DNA of 64,000 bases, taken from Sediminicola sp047612485. Its GTDB lineage: Bacteria > Bacteroidota > Bacteroidia > Flavobacteriales > Flavobacteriaceae. This document shows positions 1 through 8,420 of the stretch, piece by piece. Made by a program: the position numbers and the translations under genes. How positions within the stretch are numbered: position 1 is the first letter of the stretch; every line of letters begins with the position of its first letter. Under the pieces are notes generated by a model. The model searched no databases. It was not told the origin of the DNA and was given only the letters and a program-made list of their open reading frames with translations. The stretch covers positions 1-64,000 of the forward strand of contig JBLGAT010000002.1 of assembly GCA_047612485.1 (NCBI GenBank), written 5' to 3'.

Positions 1-241
1 AAATTGATAGAAGAGAAATCAAAAGTAGTTTTTTCATAATATTTATTTTTTAGATAGGTATAAATTAAGAATATTGTTTTACATGGCGATTTCTGTTTAC
101 AGGTTATTTCAATTTAATATTTTCCTAGAATTTTAGACAAATAATTAGTTCAATAGGACTTCCGTTAATACTATTCGATTTCGAAATATTTGTTAACGTA
201 TGGATATAGTCACTAGTAACTATATATATACTTTAGAAGTA

Positions 242-1369
242 CTAATCTAAGGGATTTTTAATGTTTTTGAAAGTATTGGTTGCCACATGGGTATATATTT
301 CTGTAGTTTTACTTGAACCATGACCTAGAAGCACCTGGATCTGCCTTAGATCCACTCCTGATTCCAAGAGATGGGTAGCAAAACTATGACGTAACACATG
401 TGGGGTAACAGTTTGTTTTATTCGTGCCTTAGCCGCAGCCCCCTTTACTATTTTTAATACACTTTCAGCACTATATTTGTCTGCCCTTCGTCCTTCAAAC
501 AAATATTTATTAGGCTTCCATTCTTTAAAATAGATGCGAAGGTCTTCCAATGCTGTATTTGATAATAGTGTATGCCTGTCCTTGTTCCCTTTGCCACCCT
601 CCACTCTTAATAGCATTCTCTTGCTGTCCACATCCTCTATTTTAAGATTTAGCAGTTCACTTCGCCTTAAACCTGAGCCATATAACAATTCTATGATACA
701 TTTATGCTTTATGTTATTCGCATTTTGAATAATAGAAAGTACTTCCTCCTTAGAAATCACAGTGGGAAGCTTAAACTCTTTTCGTGGTCGTTCAATTTCA
801 TAAAATCGGTTGGGCATACCCAAAACTACCTCATAGTAAAATTTAATGGCATTAATGGCCTGGTTAAGATAGGAATTGGATACGTTCTTATGGATCAGTT
901 TTTGGAGAAAGGCCCTTATATCGCTTTCGTTGATGGCGTTCAACTCCTTGTCCTTGTAATGATTGATGAACATTTCAAAAAAGGAAACATATATGCGGAC
1001 GGTATTGTTGGCATACCTTTTTAATTCGAGTTTTAAGAGATATTCTTCAGGACAAAGCCTGTATTCTGGAATAGGTTCCCTTTTTCTGAACCATTCCACA
1101 TCAACGGCATCGTTATTGGTGTTCACAGGTTTGTTGGTTAAGAATCTATTATAATTGATCCAAACCATACCCTTGAAGGTATTGAATATGATTCCAAGAT
1201 TGCCCTTTGTGTTGGAGATATAAGCCATATTATAATGTTGGCTCCATTTGGGGTTGGGAAGGCCTTTGATCAACCCTTGTATTAGCTTATCGGGAGAAAA
1301 TTTAATACCTATCATCTTTTGATCGTTGATCATCAGATGGTACAACGTTATGGATTTTAATTCATTCAT
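242..1369 (-). CDS. Tyrosine recombinase (phage-type integrase), intact
   Basis: This is a site-specific tyrosine recombinase of 375 aa. An extended N-terminal region (about 1-105) is followed by a SAM-like core-binding domain (about 108-190) and a catalytic domain (205-370). Catalytic residues are visible in order: Arg235 in GSGLRRSEL, a Lys near 260 in GGKGNKD, the H-x-x-R box (His324, Arg327) in PHVLRH, His350 in LLGHGS and nucleophile Tyr359 in IYTH. All are present, so the enzyme is probably active. Its partner DNA is unknown. It sits on the decayed accessory segment left of the tRNA-Met fragment at 4383 and is of a different subfamily from the pseudogene integrase at 3020-4292. It could serve an integron-like or transposon-like element, or be a stand-alone recombinase; no attachment site could be defined beside it. 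Confidence 0.93.
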   Translation of the reverse strand: MNELKSITLYHLMINDQKMIGIKFSPDKLIQGLIKGLPNPKWSQHYNMAYISNTKGNLGIIFNTFKGMVWINYNRFLTNKPVNTNNDAVDVEWFRKREPIPEYRLCPEEYLLKLELKRYANNTVRIYVSFFEMFINHYKDKELNAINESDIRAFLQKLIHKNVSNSYLNQAINAIKFYYEVVLGMPNRFYEIERPRKEFKLPTVISKEEVLSIIQNANNIKHKCIIELLYGSGLRRSELLNLKIEDVDSKRMLLRVEGGKGNKDRHTLLSNTALEDLRIYFKEWKPNKYLFEGRRADKYSAESVLKIVKGAAAKARIKQTVTPHVLRHSFATHLLESGVDLRQIQVLLGHGSSKTTEIYTHVATNTFKNIKNPLD

Positions 1370-1432
1370 GTAACAAGTTAACCAGATTTTGAGTTTTAAT
1401 AAGTATATTAAACACTTAATATATGCTTACAA

Positions 1433-1813
1433 ATGATTAATGATAAAACATGTCCGGTCTGCGGCACATTGGTAAAAGGAAGGTCCGATAAGATGTTCTG
1501 TTCCACAAAATGTAGATCTATAAACCAATATGAAAATCGCCATAAAAAGGAGGGGTTCTTTCTGAAGGTGGACAGGAAATTGAAAATTAACAGGAAAGTA
1601 TTAAAGAGATATAATAAATCGGGCTTTACGACTATTCGAAAATCAGAACTTATAGCTGAAGGATTTGATCCTAAATTTTTCACTCACTATTGGAAGAACC
1701 AGAAAGGTGACATATATCTTTTTGTATACGAATACGGATTCTTAAACACTAAAATAAATGGAAAGGAGAAATATATTCTAGTTACTTGGCAAAACTACAT
1801 GGAACAATCTTAA
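1433..1813 (+). CDS. Small zinc-ribbon protein, hypothetical
   Basis: The 126-aa protein begins with a probable treble-clef or zinc-ribbon motif: Cys pair CPVCG at residues 7-10 and a second pair FCSTKC near 27-31. A basic region (about 37-65) follows, then a C-terminal part rich in aromatic residues. No function is known to me; related short zinc-ribbon proteins are common in Flavobacteriia, often near mobile DNA. It is divergent from the integrase at 242-1369 (63-bp gap) and convergent with the damaged zinc-ribbon gene at 1844-2263, whose Cys pattern is similar, so the two may be distant relatives. The ATG at 1433 gives the full N-terminal Cys pair. Confidence 0.7.
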   Translation: MINDKTCPVCGTLVKGRSDKMFCSTKCRSINQYENRHKKEGFFLKVDRKLKINRKVLKRYNKSGFTTIRKSELIAEGFDPKFFTHYWKNQKGDIYLFVYEYGFLNTKINGKEKYILVTWQNYMEQS

Positions 1814-1843
1814 ATAATCTATGATTTTTACTGAATTAATAAT

Positions 1844-2263
1844 CTAAGGAGTAATCATATGATTTTTGAAATACACTATTTTTTTTGTTTCCATATCAAA
1901 GTGTGGTTGGGAACCATCTGGTCCAAATGGCAGATTGAGGACTTTTTGATATCGATTGATTTTATTGCCTAAGGCAATAATGTCTCCTTTGGTAGCCGGC
2001 TTTTCATTTTGATTTGTGAAAATTGACTTTAATGCATTTGCGGTAAGTGCACCCGCAGTGGCATTACCTATTCCAGGCGCACTCATGCTTTCGATTTTAT
2101 TTGAAGCAGTGGAAATCGCATTTGTTGGCTTTAAAGGGGGGATTTTAGTCTTTTGGTGATGTGCTTTGGACCTGCAACTATTGCTACAGAATTTTTGAAC
2201 AAACCTACGTTTAGGTTTGAATTTTTCGTAACAATACTTTCAAGAATATAGTTTTTTATCCAT
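1844..2263 (-). pseudogene. Zinc-ribbon protein gene interrupted by an in-frame TGA at its first Cys position
   Basis: Read from ATG at 2263, the frame runs seven codons (MDKKLYS), meets TGA at 2240-2242, then continues open for 131 codons to the stop at 1844. Directly after the TGA come KYC and later FCSNSC, so the TGA stands where the first Cys of a C-x-x-C...C-x-x-x-C zinc ribbon is expected; TGT or TGC to TGA is one base change. The C-terminal half (from MSAPGIGNA at 2086) is open and contains a Gly/Ala-rich stretch and a short acidic end. Expression of a shorter protein from ATG 2086 would lack the zinc ribbon. The simplest reading is a nonsense mutation in decaying accessory DNA. Confidence 0.65.
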
Positions 2264-2298
2264 TATGCGTAATTTAAAAGTTTGTTTTACGTATATAT

Positions 2299-2749
2299 TT
2301 ATATAATATTTTCTCTTAGCCAGTTCATTTTAATGATCTGATTAAAAACCGTCTCTAAAAGTAATTCCCTAATCTCTTCATCTGTAATCAGGGCTTGCTT
2401 AATGGGCTTTACTTTTTTTTGAATCTTGGTGCCATCCAATTTGCCGTTCACTGGTGTTTTGATTTCGTTATTACTCACTTCAGAGATGGTGGTTGGACTA
2501 TCTTTTTTAAAATAGGTCAGGATTTGACTAGAGGTTAAATCTGATATTATTTTTTAAGCTAAATTTATTTTCTACTTCCTTTTTATGATTTTGGTAGGCA
2601 TCTTTTTGAAACTCAAAATAACTGTTCATATTCTTATCAACTTCACAATGATGGCTTACATGGACAGCCATCCATTTAGAAATGAAAACAAAAAAGCGGA
2701 GATGTATAATATATTTTTCCAATAACGCCGCAAATTGTGAAGAATTCAC
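2299..2749 (-). pseudogene. Frameshifted hypothetical gene
   Basis: Two overlapping open frames on this strand seem to be halves of one gene. The first runs from a GTG at 2749 to a stop at 2528 (73 aa, His-rich middle, charged end VENKFSLKNN). The second, in another frame, is open from about 2545 to TAA at 2299-2301 (about 80 aa, highly charged, reading LTSSQILTYF at its start) and has no start codon of its own. They meet next to an A6 run near 2550, a likely site for a one-base indel. I do not recognise the family. The first frame is also open upstream of 2749 as far as the stop of the preceding gene, so its true start is uncertain. Confidence 0.45.
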
Positions 2750-2785
2750 AGTAGCTTCTTCTTCAATTAAGCGCAGAATGTTGTA

Positions 2786-3013
2786 TTAAAATAAAGCTGG
2801 CTTCTCTAACAATTGGATTAATTCTGAACCAGAAATTATTTCATTGAACAGGCCGTCATTACCGTAAAGAACAATTTTATCAAAGAACGCGTCTGTTTCG
2901 ATGGAAACTAATGCTTCCATTTCATACTTGGGAATTAAATTTAAGGGAACAAAGAAGAGCAGAGGCCTATTGAGTTTTACAATTAGATCTTTAAGTGTTT
3001 TTTCCAAGCCCAT
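2786..3013 (-). CDS. Small hypothetical protein (75 aa)
   Basis: A 75-aa open frame starting MGLEKTLKDL, 6 bp downstream of the integrase pseudogene end and just upstream of the frameshifted gene at 2299-2749. It is mildly acidic, has a hydrophobic central stretch (PLLFFVPLNLIP) and no signal peptide or recognisable motif. Its position suggests cargo or an accessory gene of the decayed element. I do not recognise it; it may be a fragment. Confidence 0.45.
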   Translation of the reverse strand: MGLEKTLKDLIVKLNRPLLFFVPLNLIPKYEMEALVSIETDAFFDKIVLYGNDGLFNEIISGSELIQLLEKPALF

Positions 3014-3019
3014 TTATCG

Positions 3020-4292
3020 TTATTTTAAGAGGTCCGAATAATCTTTCGCCAATTCAGCATCAATATCCCGTATATACTTTTCCAGTACCAACATAGACCT
3101 GTGGCCGGTAATAAGCATGAGTCTACTTTTAGCTTCAAAAGGTGATGAACCCTTAATTAGCATACGATAGAGTTAGGTAATGTAGGTATGTCTAAAGCTA
3201 TAAAGGCCATAATCTTCATTAAGATAAAAGTGCTTTTTTACTTTTTCCCTGAAAGGTTTTGAGAAATAATTTCGTCTATTGGTTTCGGTAGTACTCCAAA
3301 CACCTCCAATTTTGCTCGGTGTAAACAATAGATGACCAGGGTCCATTTCGGACAGTTTTGGAAGCTCGTCAAGTAAAATTTTAGGTATAATCTTCTTTTT
3401 GGAACTACTATTTTTTGCTTGGAAGGTTATTGTGTTGTTTTTAAGGTTAAGATCACGCACCGTGAGCCTAGAGCCCTCTATCGGCCTTAGAAAATTGTAG
3501 GACACGAATTTAATGAATAGTAGGAGTATAGGGTCCTCTTTTTCCAAATAGTCAAATATGTCATTCTCAACTTCCTTGGTAAAAGTTTTATTTCGCTTGG
3601 GTCCTGAATTGAGACCTTTTATGTTCTTTATAAAATTGAACTTTATAAGTTCGTTATCTTCTAAGGTCTGTAGTAACGTTCCGAGGGCCAATCTGAAGCT
3701 GTTCCTGTTTCTTGCACTGGATTTTATGACAATATGGTTTAGAAAGTCCATAACCATCTTTTTGGTCAACTTGTCTATGGTATTTACTTTTGGATGGTTT
3801 TCAGATAACCATTTTAAGAATGTTTTGGATTTAGGACCGTAATCTTGAACGGTTCTATGTTTGACTTGATTTTAAGAACAAAATCAAATGCTTCCCGTAG
3901 CAACATTCCCCGCTCCTCAGATTGCAATGGTTTAGACTTTTAAACCTTTGGACCAACTCCCGCATTGTTTATGATTTGAGAATTATCTTCAAGGATTTCC
4001 TCTTTGTCTTGCTTTAAGACCAATTTCTCAAAAAGACTGTAACCTTCTTTTAAAAGTTTGAGTAAATTTGATCGGTAAGAGGTCAAAATTGTCAGTCTGT
4101 CCGCCTTAGTTTTAGAATTATTTGCCTTTCCATAAATATTTTTAATTCGCACCAATTTTTTGGTAATTGGGTCCCTAAATGAAAAATACACATACCATCT
4201 TTTGGATAGGTCATTCTTTGCCGTATAGATTTTCGGGATGCAATAATTTCTGGTTTTTGATAAATCGTGTTCTAAAATGTGTTCTTATTCAA
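3020..4292 (-). pseudogene. Degenerate tyrosine recombinase (integrase) with at least three lesions
   Basis: The pieces add up to one integrase of the Bacteroidota family whose N-terminus reads YFSFRDP...KNIYGKAN and whose end reads ITGH...EKY. The N-terminal part (to 3942) ends at TAA 3940-3942; the same frame then continues through LLREAFDFVLKIKS to about 3860. A one-base frameshift near 3851-3866 moves to the frame of DYGPKSKTFLKWL, which carries the catalytic Arg (FLRPIE) and SFRHTYIT. A further TAA at 3173-3175 cuts off a fully open 50-codon tail containing the TGH box and the nucleophile Tyr (LEKYIRD), ending at 3020. The start is uncertain (TTG near 4290; a further indel near 4270 is possible). 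It lies beside the tRNA-Met fragment at 4383, the usual place for the integrase of a tRNA-targeting element. Confidence 0.85.
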
Positions 4293-4326
4293 ATTCTAAA
4301 GATAAATTATTCCAAAAATATAGCAT

Positions 4327-4359
4327 AAAAAAAACGGACAGGTGTTGACCAATCCGTTT
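4327..4359 (-). terminator. Rho-independent terminator next to tRNA-Met fragment
   Basis: On the - strand the stem AAACGGA/TCCGTTT (7 bp) is followed by a run of T (4331-4327). It lies just past the 3' side of the partial tRNA-Met copy, in the position a tRNA terminator would have, and so looks like the tail carried in by the element end. Confidence 0.6.
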
Positions 4360-4382
4360 CTATACTTAAGGGATAAAACCTT

Positions 4383-4426
4383 GTAGCGAGAGCGGGGCAC
4401 GATCCCACGACCTCCGGGTTATGAAT
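4383..4426 (-). repeat. Partial tRNA-Met copy (att-like direct repeat)
   Basis: These 44 bases match 9275-9318 with a single G/A difference. They cover the tRNA-Met 3' side from the discriminator base through the T-arm to the anticodon loop, and homology stops abruptly inside the anticodon loop/stem. A truncated 3' tRNA copy in direct orientation with an intact tRNA is the classic footprint of tyrosine-integrase insertion. The whole gene at 9276-9349 keeps function, and this copy marks the far end of the inserted DNA. Confidence 0.88.
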
Positions 4427-4807
4427 TTGAAAATATTCCTAATTGCCCCCCTATTATGTACTTGATTTTGTAAAATCGTTTACGAAATGGTTTACTGTAT
4501 TAATACTAAATTTTAACTAAAATACATCGTATATATCGACAATCCAAATCAGTATTAATAATTGATAATTTGGGTTAGAGCCAGAAGTAGAAATAATGTA
4601 AATTTCCGCATTGAGGTTTATTTATGATGGGAATCTATAAAGTGGCTGGCAAAGGGCTGCCCCAGGAACATGGTGCAGGCTATCAGGGCTAGTGTAAAAC
4701 CATTTAACGAGGGACCGGCTAATTTGATAGATGAAGCGATATAAAGTTGCCGCAAACCTTAATTAATTTCAGAACGACTTAGAATGTTAGGAACAAACAT
4801 CAAGCAA
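4427..4807. other. Non-coding stretch at island left end
   Basis: No open frame of gene quality is present on either strand. A more GC-rich patch (about 4620-4760, with several stops in every frame) interrupts AT-rich sequence and may be a gene remnant, but I cannot name it. Confidence 0.5.
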
Positions 4808-4839
4808 AAAAACCTAGAGATAGCTACCTCTAGGTTTTT
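4808..4839. terminator. Strong bidirectional terminator
   Basis: A perfect 12-bp stem (AAAAACCTAGAG / CTCTAGGTTTTT) with an 8-nt loop gives A-rich and T-rich flanks on both sides, so it can work in either direction. It lies 117 bp past the stop of the lipoprotein gene at 4957 and probably ends that two-gene transcript. Confidence 0.85.
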
Positions 4840-4956
4840 AGTACATTTTAATTTATTGTAGCAATTTTATTATTACAATCGACTGAAGCGTTGTTAACTG
4901 GGAGGCATATAATATAAAACAATCCTGATTTAATTATCTCATATAGATAATTAGTT

Positions 4957-6645
4957 TTAATTACATGCATCATCAATATCACTTACGGTATTTCTGAAGT
5001 CAAAATAGTTAGAAACCATAGTAGCACCTCTTATGCTATACTCTAAATAATCACCTCCTACTAAAATTATAACACCTTGAAAACGATTAGCAAGAAATTG
5101 TGATTCAATTTCTTCTCCACTTAAAGGAATGCCATCATCCGTTTGGCCTCTAACAAAAAACCTCTGAACAAATGGTATTCTTACATTATCTAATTTTTGA
5201 ATTACGTCTACTACTTCAACTGCAGTATAAGGAGGCACTGTTATTTTTCGATTGGACGAAACGGTTTCTGTGTCAGAGTACTCTATCCCCTCACTAACTG
5301 TTTTTTCCTTACCCATAGCTGTTGTTTGGCTTGAAGCTAAAGTACCTGACGCCGATACACTAACACCTGCACCAAAAACTTTCCCACTAGCTTCAACTTC
5401 AGCTGTAACTGATTTACTATCTGTTTTACTAGAGAAAAGATTAGCACTTTCTTGAAATGACATGCTCGTAACTCTTGTTTCTTCACTATCAATACCAACA
5501 TAATACTCTCCAGTAGCTGCCGAGCAATTCACAATAGTTTGGGCAAATGCAAAATCCATTTTTGTGGGTGGTATAATAGCTTCGGAATATGAGGCACCCA
5601 AATCATTAAACTCCCATGTAATACTTGCAGCTAATATTTGAAATTCTAGAATTTCGGTTCCGGTGATACTTAGAGATTCGCCCGTCCTAGCTGATAAATA
5701 GCTTTGTTGATCAGAAGAGTCGTAAATGGTATTTAAATAATCTGAACTACCTAACGGCTGTATTTTAACTAAACCATTCTCGGTTTGTTTGAATATGAAC
5801 TTGTGCTTATCCTCTATGGCAAAATTAATATTATCATCACGATTGTCCTTATTCCAAAGTAACTCACCGTTGTTATATTCTAAGTAAGAATTCTCAAATT
5901 CGGTTTTGATAGTATAGGTGTCATTACCGAGGGAATTAATAGTGAATTTTTGAATTTGACTTCGTTCTATTTCTGTATCAGCCGAAAATACTTCACTGTT
6001 TAAATAGATTCGCTTTTTTGCTATTGAACCGTCTTCCCAAAAAGAAGCCTTGCTAGCACCTAAAAAATATTGGTTTTCAGTTCCAGATAAAACTAAATAA
6101 TGAGGTATGTCAGGATTAATTTTCAACGGATTTAACGTTCTCTGCTTACTTGTTGTCAAAATTAGAATTCCAGTGGTGCCGCTAATGATAAATTTTGTAT
6201 CTGAAATTGTTTCTAGTATCGAATTATCAGCGTCAAACGTTGTTGCTTTTATAGGAACACCTTCAGCAAAAGTTGCTATAATTTCATCACTAAGGTCTTT
6301 CCTCGCTAATTTAAAGGTTGCCATATGTGTAAACGCATCTACCTCAATATTTTCTAGTGAGAAGCTGCTTAAAGATCCTGAAATTTCGATACTTACTTTA
6401 GTAGGTTTAAAGCCAAAAACAACTAATTGACGTACATCAATAGTAAAACCAATCTCCCCTAAATCTACTGGAATAGTGTTTATAGTTTCACTAGAGATGC
6501 TATCTTTAATTGATGTATTTGATGCTGACTCATCATTGATTGCCCCAATATTAGGACGAGGCTCTTCTACAACTTCTAAGGTGCAACTTATTAATAATGT
6601 TGTTGAAATTATAAGTATGTATAAAGGAATATGTATATTTTTCAT
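4957..6645 (-). CDS. Lipoprotein with aerolysin/ETX-MTX2-like pore-forming C-terminus (copy 1)
   Basis: This 562-aa protein has a lipoprotein signal ending at Cys21 (LLISC). Acidic residues soon after the Cys (CTLEVVEE) recall surface-export signals of Flavobacteriia lipoproteins. Residues about 45-185 form an all-beta domain of unknown role. Residues about 190-330 look beta-trefoil-like (FIFKQTENGLVKIQPL, typical of fascin/ricin-type folds). The last 220 residues hold a long Ser/Thr-rich alternating stretch with GAGVSVSASG, then ITVPPYTAVEV and FVQRFFVRG, which resemble the membrane-insertion and barrel-flanking strands of ETX/MTX2 proteins. The last residues, ACN, hold a Cys shared with copy 2. 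A pore-forming effector or defence role is inferred from fold resemblance; a structural surface protein is possible. It lies 56 bp downstream of its paralogue. Confidence 0.8.
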   Translation of the reverse strand: MKNIHIPLYILIISTTLLISCTLEVVEEPRPNIGAINDESASNTSIKDSISSETINTIPVDLGEIGFTIDVRQLVVFGFKPTKVSIEISGSLSSFSLENIEVDAFTHMATFKLARKDLSDEIIATFAEGVPIKATTFDADNSILETISDTKFIISGTTGILILTTSKQRTLNPLKINPDIPHYLVLSGTENQYFLGASKASFWEDGSIAKKRIYLNSEVFSADTEIERSQIQKFTINSLGNDTYTIKTEFENSYLEYNNGELLWNKDNRDDNINFAIEDKHKFIFKQTENGLVKIQPLGSSDYLNTIYDSSDQQSYLSARTGESLSITGTEILEFQILAASITWEFNDLGASYSEAIIPPTKMDFAFAQTIVNCSAATGEYYVGIDSEETRVTSMSFQESANLFSSKTDSKSVTAEVEASGKVFGAGVSVSASGTLASSQTTAMGKEKTVSEGIEYSDTETVSSNRKITVPPYTAVEVVDVIQKLDNVRIPFVQRFFVRGQTDDGIPLSGEEIESQFLANRFQGVIILVGGDYLEYSIRGATMVSNYFDFRNTVSDIDDACN

Positions 6646-6701
6646 TGTTTAGATTATTACGATATAGATGAATTTTTAAAAACTAGCATGCTGATCTTCT
6701 T

Positions 6702-8420
6702 TTAATTACATCCTCCAACGATATCATTAAGACTATTATTGAATTCAAAATAATTGGCTACTTTAATAGTGCCTCTAACACTCACAACAAGAAAGTCGGT
6801 GCCGATTTCTGTTATTACACCCCCAAAACCATTTGCAATAAGTTGTGCTTCTATTTCTGGGCCTGTCAAATTAATTTCATCAACAACACCTCTAATAATG
6901 ATCCTTTGAACAAATGGTATTTGTATATTTTCTAATGTTTGTATTACATCAAAAACTTCCACAGCATTATACGGAGGAACCGTGATATTCCGGCCAATAG
7001 AAACCGTTTGTTTACTTATAAAAACTTCTTCTTTAGTCCTTTCTTTTGTAGTTCCAAAGGTGCTAGTTCTTTCTGTACTTAAAGTACCTTCAACAGAAGC
7101 CGTTACCCCTGCTCCAAATAAACTCCCACTTGCTTCCGCTTTTACGGTAGCAGATTTACTAGAGGTTTCACTTGAAAAAAGATTTAAACTTTCTCCAAAA
7201 GAAATATCTGTTCTTGTCTCTCTTACGGTTTCTACACCCACTTCATAATCTCCTGTGGCTCCCGAACAATTTAATATGGTTTGGGCAAAAGCAAAATCCA
7301 TTTCTACAGGGGGAAGAATTGGCTGCGAATACTTGGTTCCCAAATCAGTAAATTCCCAAGAAATATTAGCAGAGATAATATTAAATTCAAGATCATTTGA
7401 TGAAGTGGCACTAAAAGTTGGCCTTTTATCTCCTTCATTATCCCTTAAATATTGTTCACTACCTAAGAGACGTATTTTAATTGTGCCGTTTTGCGTTTGT
7501 TCTAAAATAAACTGGGTTTTTAAAAAAATTGAGTTATCTGCAGTCCATTCAAGATATGTTTCGTCTGGAGCATTGAATTCTGATGTAAATAGATATGCTT
7601 GTGTGATTTTACTTTTAATATAATAGCTAGAGTCTTGATCATGTGTAGAAGTCTTTTCAAAATAGAATTGAGCCTCACTAAATCCAAATGCTCTCCCTAC
7701 TGTTACACTTCTATTGTACAAATCTAAAGTTCCCGATCCATATGAGCCACCTCCATAAGTGCCACCTGGAATACATTTAGTCTCATAATTTTCAGGCTCA
7801 GGACAATAATATTGGTCCCCGCCCTCTGGAGTTAAACTTAAAAATTTCAACTCTGTATCTGAGACTACTTGTACATAATATGGTACAGCCGCATTGAATG
7901 ATAAAGGCCTAAGTATTCTTGGCTTTTCCGTTGTTATTTTAATAGTTCTTGCAGTGCTATTGATAATGAATCTTGAAACATCCTTGTTTTCTATCACGGC
8001 TCCGGTATCATCAAGTACCGTTATAATAATTGGCACACCACTACTGAATTCATCGAAGTCCTCATCACTAAGATCTTTTCTTAATAGTTTAAAGTTGGCT
8101 ATATTTGTATACTCATCTACATTAATTCCTTCTTGTGAATAGTCGCCTAGGGCTCCTTCGATTACAAGGTTTACTTTTGTTGGTTTATATCCAAATACAG
8201 CTAAAGTACGTGTATCTATAGAGATCCCTATTTCTCCTAAATCTACTGGAATCTCATTGATGGTTTCTTCAGATATGCCTGCAAGATCATTACTAGGCCC
8301 ATCGGTGTCATCGGCTATAACAACCGGATCAGTCTCCTGTATGAGCTCCAATGTACAACTCGAAATTAGTACTAGTGAAATAGTTGTAAAAACTAAAAGA
8401 GAATATCTTATTTTCATCAC
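6702..8420 (-). CDS. Lipoprotein with aerolysin/ETX-MTX2-like pore-forming C-terminus (copy 2)
   Basis: The 572-aa paralogue of the next gene aligns with it end to end. It has a lipoprotein signal (Cys22 in LISSC, then TLELIQE), the shared block ETINEIPVDLGEIG near residue 55, a trefoil-like middle (QFILEQTQNGTIKIRLLG), and the pore-type region with GAGVTASVEG, ITVPPYNAVEV and FVQRIIIRG. It ends GGCN. Copy 2 alone has a Gly/Tyr-rich insert near residues 205-235 containing two Cys ten residues apart. The pair are co-directional with a 56-bp gap, so they are probably one transcript and could form a two-component or hetero-oligomeric assembly. Position inside the tRNA-Met island points to horizontal acquisition. 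Pore formation is an inference from family-like motifs only. Confidence 0.8.
   Translation of the reverse strand: MMKIRYSLLVFTTISLVLISSCTLELIQETDPVVIADDTDGPSNDLAGISEETINEIPVDLGEIGISIDTRTLAVFGYKPTKVNLVIEGALGDYSQEGINVDEYTNIANFKLLRKDLSDEDFDEFSSGVPIIITVLDDTGAVIENKDVSRFIINSTARTIKITTEKPRILRPLSFNAAVPYYVQVVSDTELKFLSLTPEGGDQYYCPEPENYETKCIPGGTYGGGSYGSGTLDLYNRSVTVGRAFGFSEAQFYFEKTSTHDQDSSYYIKSKITQAYLFTSEFNAPDETYLEWTADNSIFLKTQFILEQTQNGTIKIRLLGSEQYLRDNEGDKRPTFSATSSNDLEFNIISANISWEFTDLGTKYSQPILPPVEMDFAFAQTILNCSGATGDYEVGVETVRETRTDISFGESLNLFSSETSSKSATVKAEASGSLFGAGVTASVEGTLSTERTSTFGTTKERTKEEVFISKQTVSIGRNITVPPYNAVEVFDVIQTLENIQIPFVQRIIIRGVVDEINLTGPEIEAQLIANGFGGVITEIGTDFLVVSVRGTIKVANYFEFNNSLNDIVGGCN

Noticed and set aside
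1844..2263. Selenocysteine or TGA read-through in the zinc-ribbon gene
   Set aside because: Other genes in the window use TGA as a normal stop (for example at 55019-55021), no Sec machinery is seen here, and neighbouring genes are visibly decaying.
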